The notes under the pieces were generated by a model that saw only the letters and a list, made by a program, of their open reading frames with translations, made no database searches and was not told the origin of the DNA. Position numbers and translations under genes: made by a program. Positions 4,845 through 6,037 of a stretch of 6,037 bases of DNA are shown piece by piece (positions within the stretch are counted from its first letter, which is position 1; each line of letters begins with the position of its first letter). This DNA comes from QHWT01 sp046734675 (GTDB taxonomy: Bacteria > Acidobacteriota > Vicinamibacteria > Vicinamibacterales > 2-12-FULL-66-21), in assembly GCA_046734675.1 (NCBI GenBank), contig JBKPRU010000306.1, positions 1-6,037 of the forward strand. Reading direction: 5' to 3'.

Positions 4845-6037
4845 ATGTTTCTGCGCCGCGCCACGGTCCTCTCGATCGCTCTCGCGTGTCTCCTGACGTC
4901 GGCCGCCGCGCAACCCACGCGGCCTTCTCTCCCGCGACTAGAGATCTCCGAAAACAAGCGCTTTCTCGTCACCGAAGACGGCCGGCCGTTCTTCTGGCTC
5001 GGCGACACGGCGTGGGAACTTTTTCATCGACTCACCCGCGAAGACGCCGACCACTATTTGCGCAATCGCGCCGAGCGACAGTTCACGGTAATCCAAGCGG
5101 TCGCGCTCGCGGAGTTCGATGGCCTGACGGCGCCGAACGCATATGGCGAGTTGCCGCTGCGCCACAACGACCCGCTGCAGCCCAACGAGGCCTATTTCGC
5201 GCACGTGGACTGGATCATATCGCGCGCGAACGCGCGTGGACTGTACGTTGGCTTCCTGCCGACCTGGGGTGACAAGTGGAACAAGAAGTGGGGGGCAGGG
5301 CCGGAGATCTTCACGCCAGCGAACGCCGAGCAGTACGGCGAGTGGCTCGGTAAACGCTACCGCGAGGCGGGGATCGTGTGGATTCTGGGCGGTGATCGGC
5401 CCGTTGAGACGGACGCGCAGCGCGAGATCATCCGCGCGATGGCGCGAGGCCTCCGCCGCGGCGACGGCGGCACGCACCTGATCACACTGCATCCCTCAGG
5501 AGGGCAGAGCTCCTCGTCGTGGTTCCACGATGAGGAGTGGCTCGACTTCAACATGCGGCAGAACGGTCACGTCGCGGAGTTCAACGGCCGTTACGAGCTG
5601 ACGCGGGCCGACTACGATCGGCGGCCGGTCAAGCCAGTGCTGGATGGCGAACCGATCTACGAGGGCCACCCGGTCGCGTTCGATGCCAGGAAATTCGGTC
5701 ACTCCATCGCAAGCGACGTTCGTCGCCCGCTCTATTGGGATCTCTTTTCGGGCGCCTTCGGCCACACTTATGGCCATCATTCCGTGTGGCAGATGTGGAC
5801 GCCGGCGCGCCAGCCAATCAACGATCCACTGATGACGTGGATGGATGCGATCGACCAACCCGGCGGCGCACAGATGCAGCACGCGCGCGCGCTGCTCGAG
5901 TCTCGTCCATTTCTGACCCGCATTCCCGCGGACGATGTGGTCGTCGCGGCGCGCGTGGTGACGAGCGTGCCGGGTGCCGGACGTTATCGGTTCTTGGCGA
6001 CACGCGACAGCGATGGCACGTACGCGATGGTCTACGC
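4845..6037 (+). CDS. Secreted GH140 (DUF4038) apiosidase-like glycoside hydrolase, 3' end outside window
   Basis: The frame is open for 397 codons to the window edge. Residues 1-22 are a signal peptide (MFLRR, hydrophobic ATVLSIALACLLTSA, cleavage likely after AAA before QPT), so the enzyme is exported. The catalytic (beta/alpha)8 domain starts with FLVTEDGRPFFWLGDTAWEL (40-59), the hallmark of the DUF4038/apiosidase-like family, and continues through GLYVGFLPTWGDKWNK (132-147), VWILGGDRP (Asp 184) and KPVLDGEPIYEG (Glu 269). Asp 184 and Glu 269 fit the positions of the catalytic pair in GH140 enzymes, which release apiose side chains from the pectin rhamnogalacturonan II. From about residue 365 the sequence (RYRFLATRDSDGTYAMVY) begins the C-terminal beta-domain usual in this family (putative collagen-binding domain). 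ATG at 4845 is the only sensible start. No other pectin-degrading gene or transporter is visible. Family is secure; exact substrate is inferred. Confidence 0.92.
   Translation, partial: MFLRRATVLSIALACLLTSAAAQPTRPSLPRLEISENKRFLVTEDGRPFFWLGDTAWELFHRLTREDADHYLRNRAERQFTVIQAVALAEFDGLTAPNAYGELPLRHNDPLQPNEAYFAHVDWIISRANARGLYVGFLPTWGDKWNKKWGAGPEIFTPANAEQYGEWLGKRYREAGIVWILGGDRPVETDAQREIIRAMARGLRRGDGGTHLITLHPSGGQSSSSWFHDEEWLDFNMRQNGHVAEFNGRYELTRADYDRRPVKPVLDGEPIYEGHPVAFDARKFGHSIASDVRRPLYWDLFSGAFGHTYGHHSVWQMWTPARQPINDPLMTWMDAIDQPGGAQMQHARALLESRPFLTRIPADDVVVAARVVTSVPGAGRYRFLATRDSDGTYAMVY

Noticed and set aside
4887..4892. Lipobox at ALAC in the glycosidase signal peptide
   Set aside because: The usual L-[AS]-[GA]-C order is not met and a good signal peptidase I site (SAAA before QP) follows, so a soluble secreted protein is more likely.
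4245..4913. 222-codon open frame on the minus strand with several cysteines (SCYECPDYQGC)
   Set aside because: It overlaps the signal peptide of the glycosidase, lacks a ribosome binding site, and its composition is irregular Arg/Ser/Pro-rich. Cysteine spacing does not make a zinc ribbon.
1..6037. tRNA, rRNA, CRISPR array or complete defence/biosynthetic cluster
   Set aside because: No cloverleaf, rRNA-like sequence, regularly spaced repeats, or set of functionally linked genes was seen on either strand.

Overview
The window is GC-rich bacterial DNA carrying small, widely spaced genes on both strands. The gene mix is an Acidobacteria-type PadR repressor, an orphan CheY-like receiver, a single-domain ATP-dependent DNA ligase, several tiny zinc-ribbon proteins and a secreted GH140/DUF4038 glycosidase. 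This resembles soil Acidobacteriota, perhaps Vicinamibacteria. That placement is inferred from gene content and style; no marker gene is present.

Layout. 1-367: a PadR-family regulator on the minus strand, cut by the window edge, with a palindrome lying inside its own promoter. 368-866: no intact gene, but a possible signal-peptide gene fragment at 744-866. 867-1091: the left end of an IS21-like insertion sequence, with repeated TGACCCCCT and a transposase broken off after its first helix-turn-helix. 1096-1332: zinc-ribbon protein. 1420-1795: response-regulator receiver with two single-base frame breaks. 1996-2285: helical protein of unknown function with one frame break. 2382-3029: LigD-type ATP-dependent ligase/nucleotidyltransferase. 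3190-3444: small conserved-looking protein with a strong ribosome binding site. 3551-3697 and 3992-4192: two more zinc-ribbon proteins. 4204-4832: gene-free stretch with nested inverted repeats. 4845-6037: secreted apiosidase-like glycoside hydrolase that runs off the right edge.

The genes do not form one operon. Strands alternate and most genes seem to have their own start signals. Some have a Shine-Dalgarno sequence (3190, 4192, the IS transposase). Others have a -10-like hexamer almost touching the start codon and no Shine-Dalgarno (331, 1795, 4845), suggesting leaderless mRNAs. I see no coherent multi-gene defence, biosynthetic or mobile system. The points most worth checking are the three frame breaks, each repaired by adding one base to a homopolymer run (real decay or assembly error), the minimal ligase, the three different orphan zinc ribbons, and the two small proteins of unknown function.
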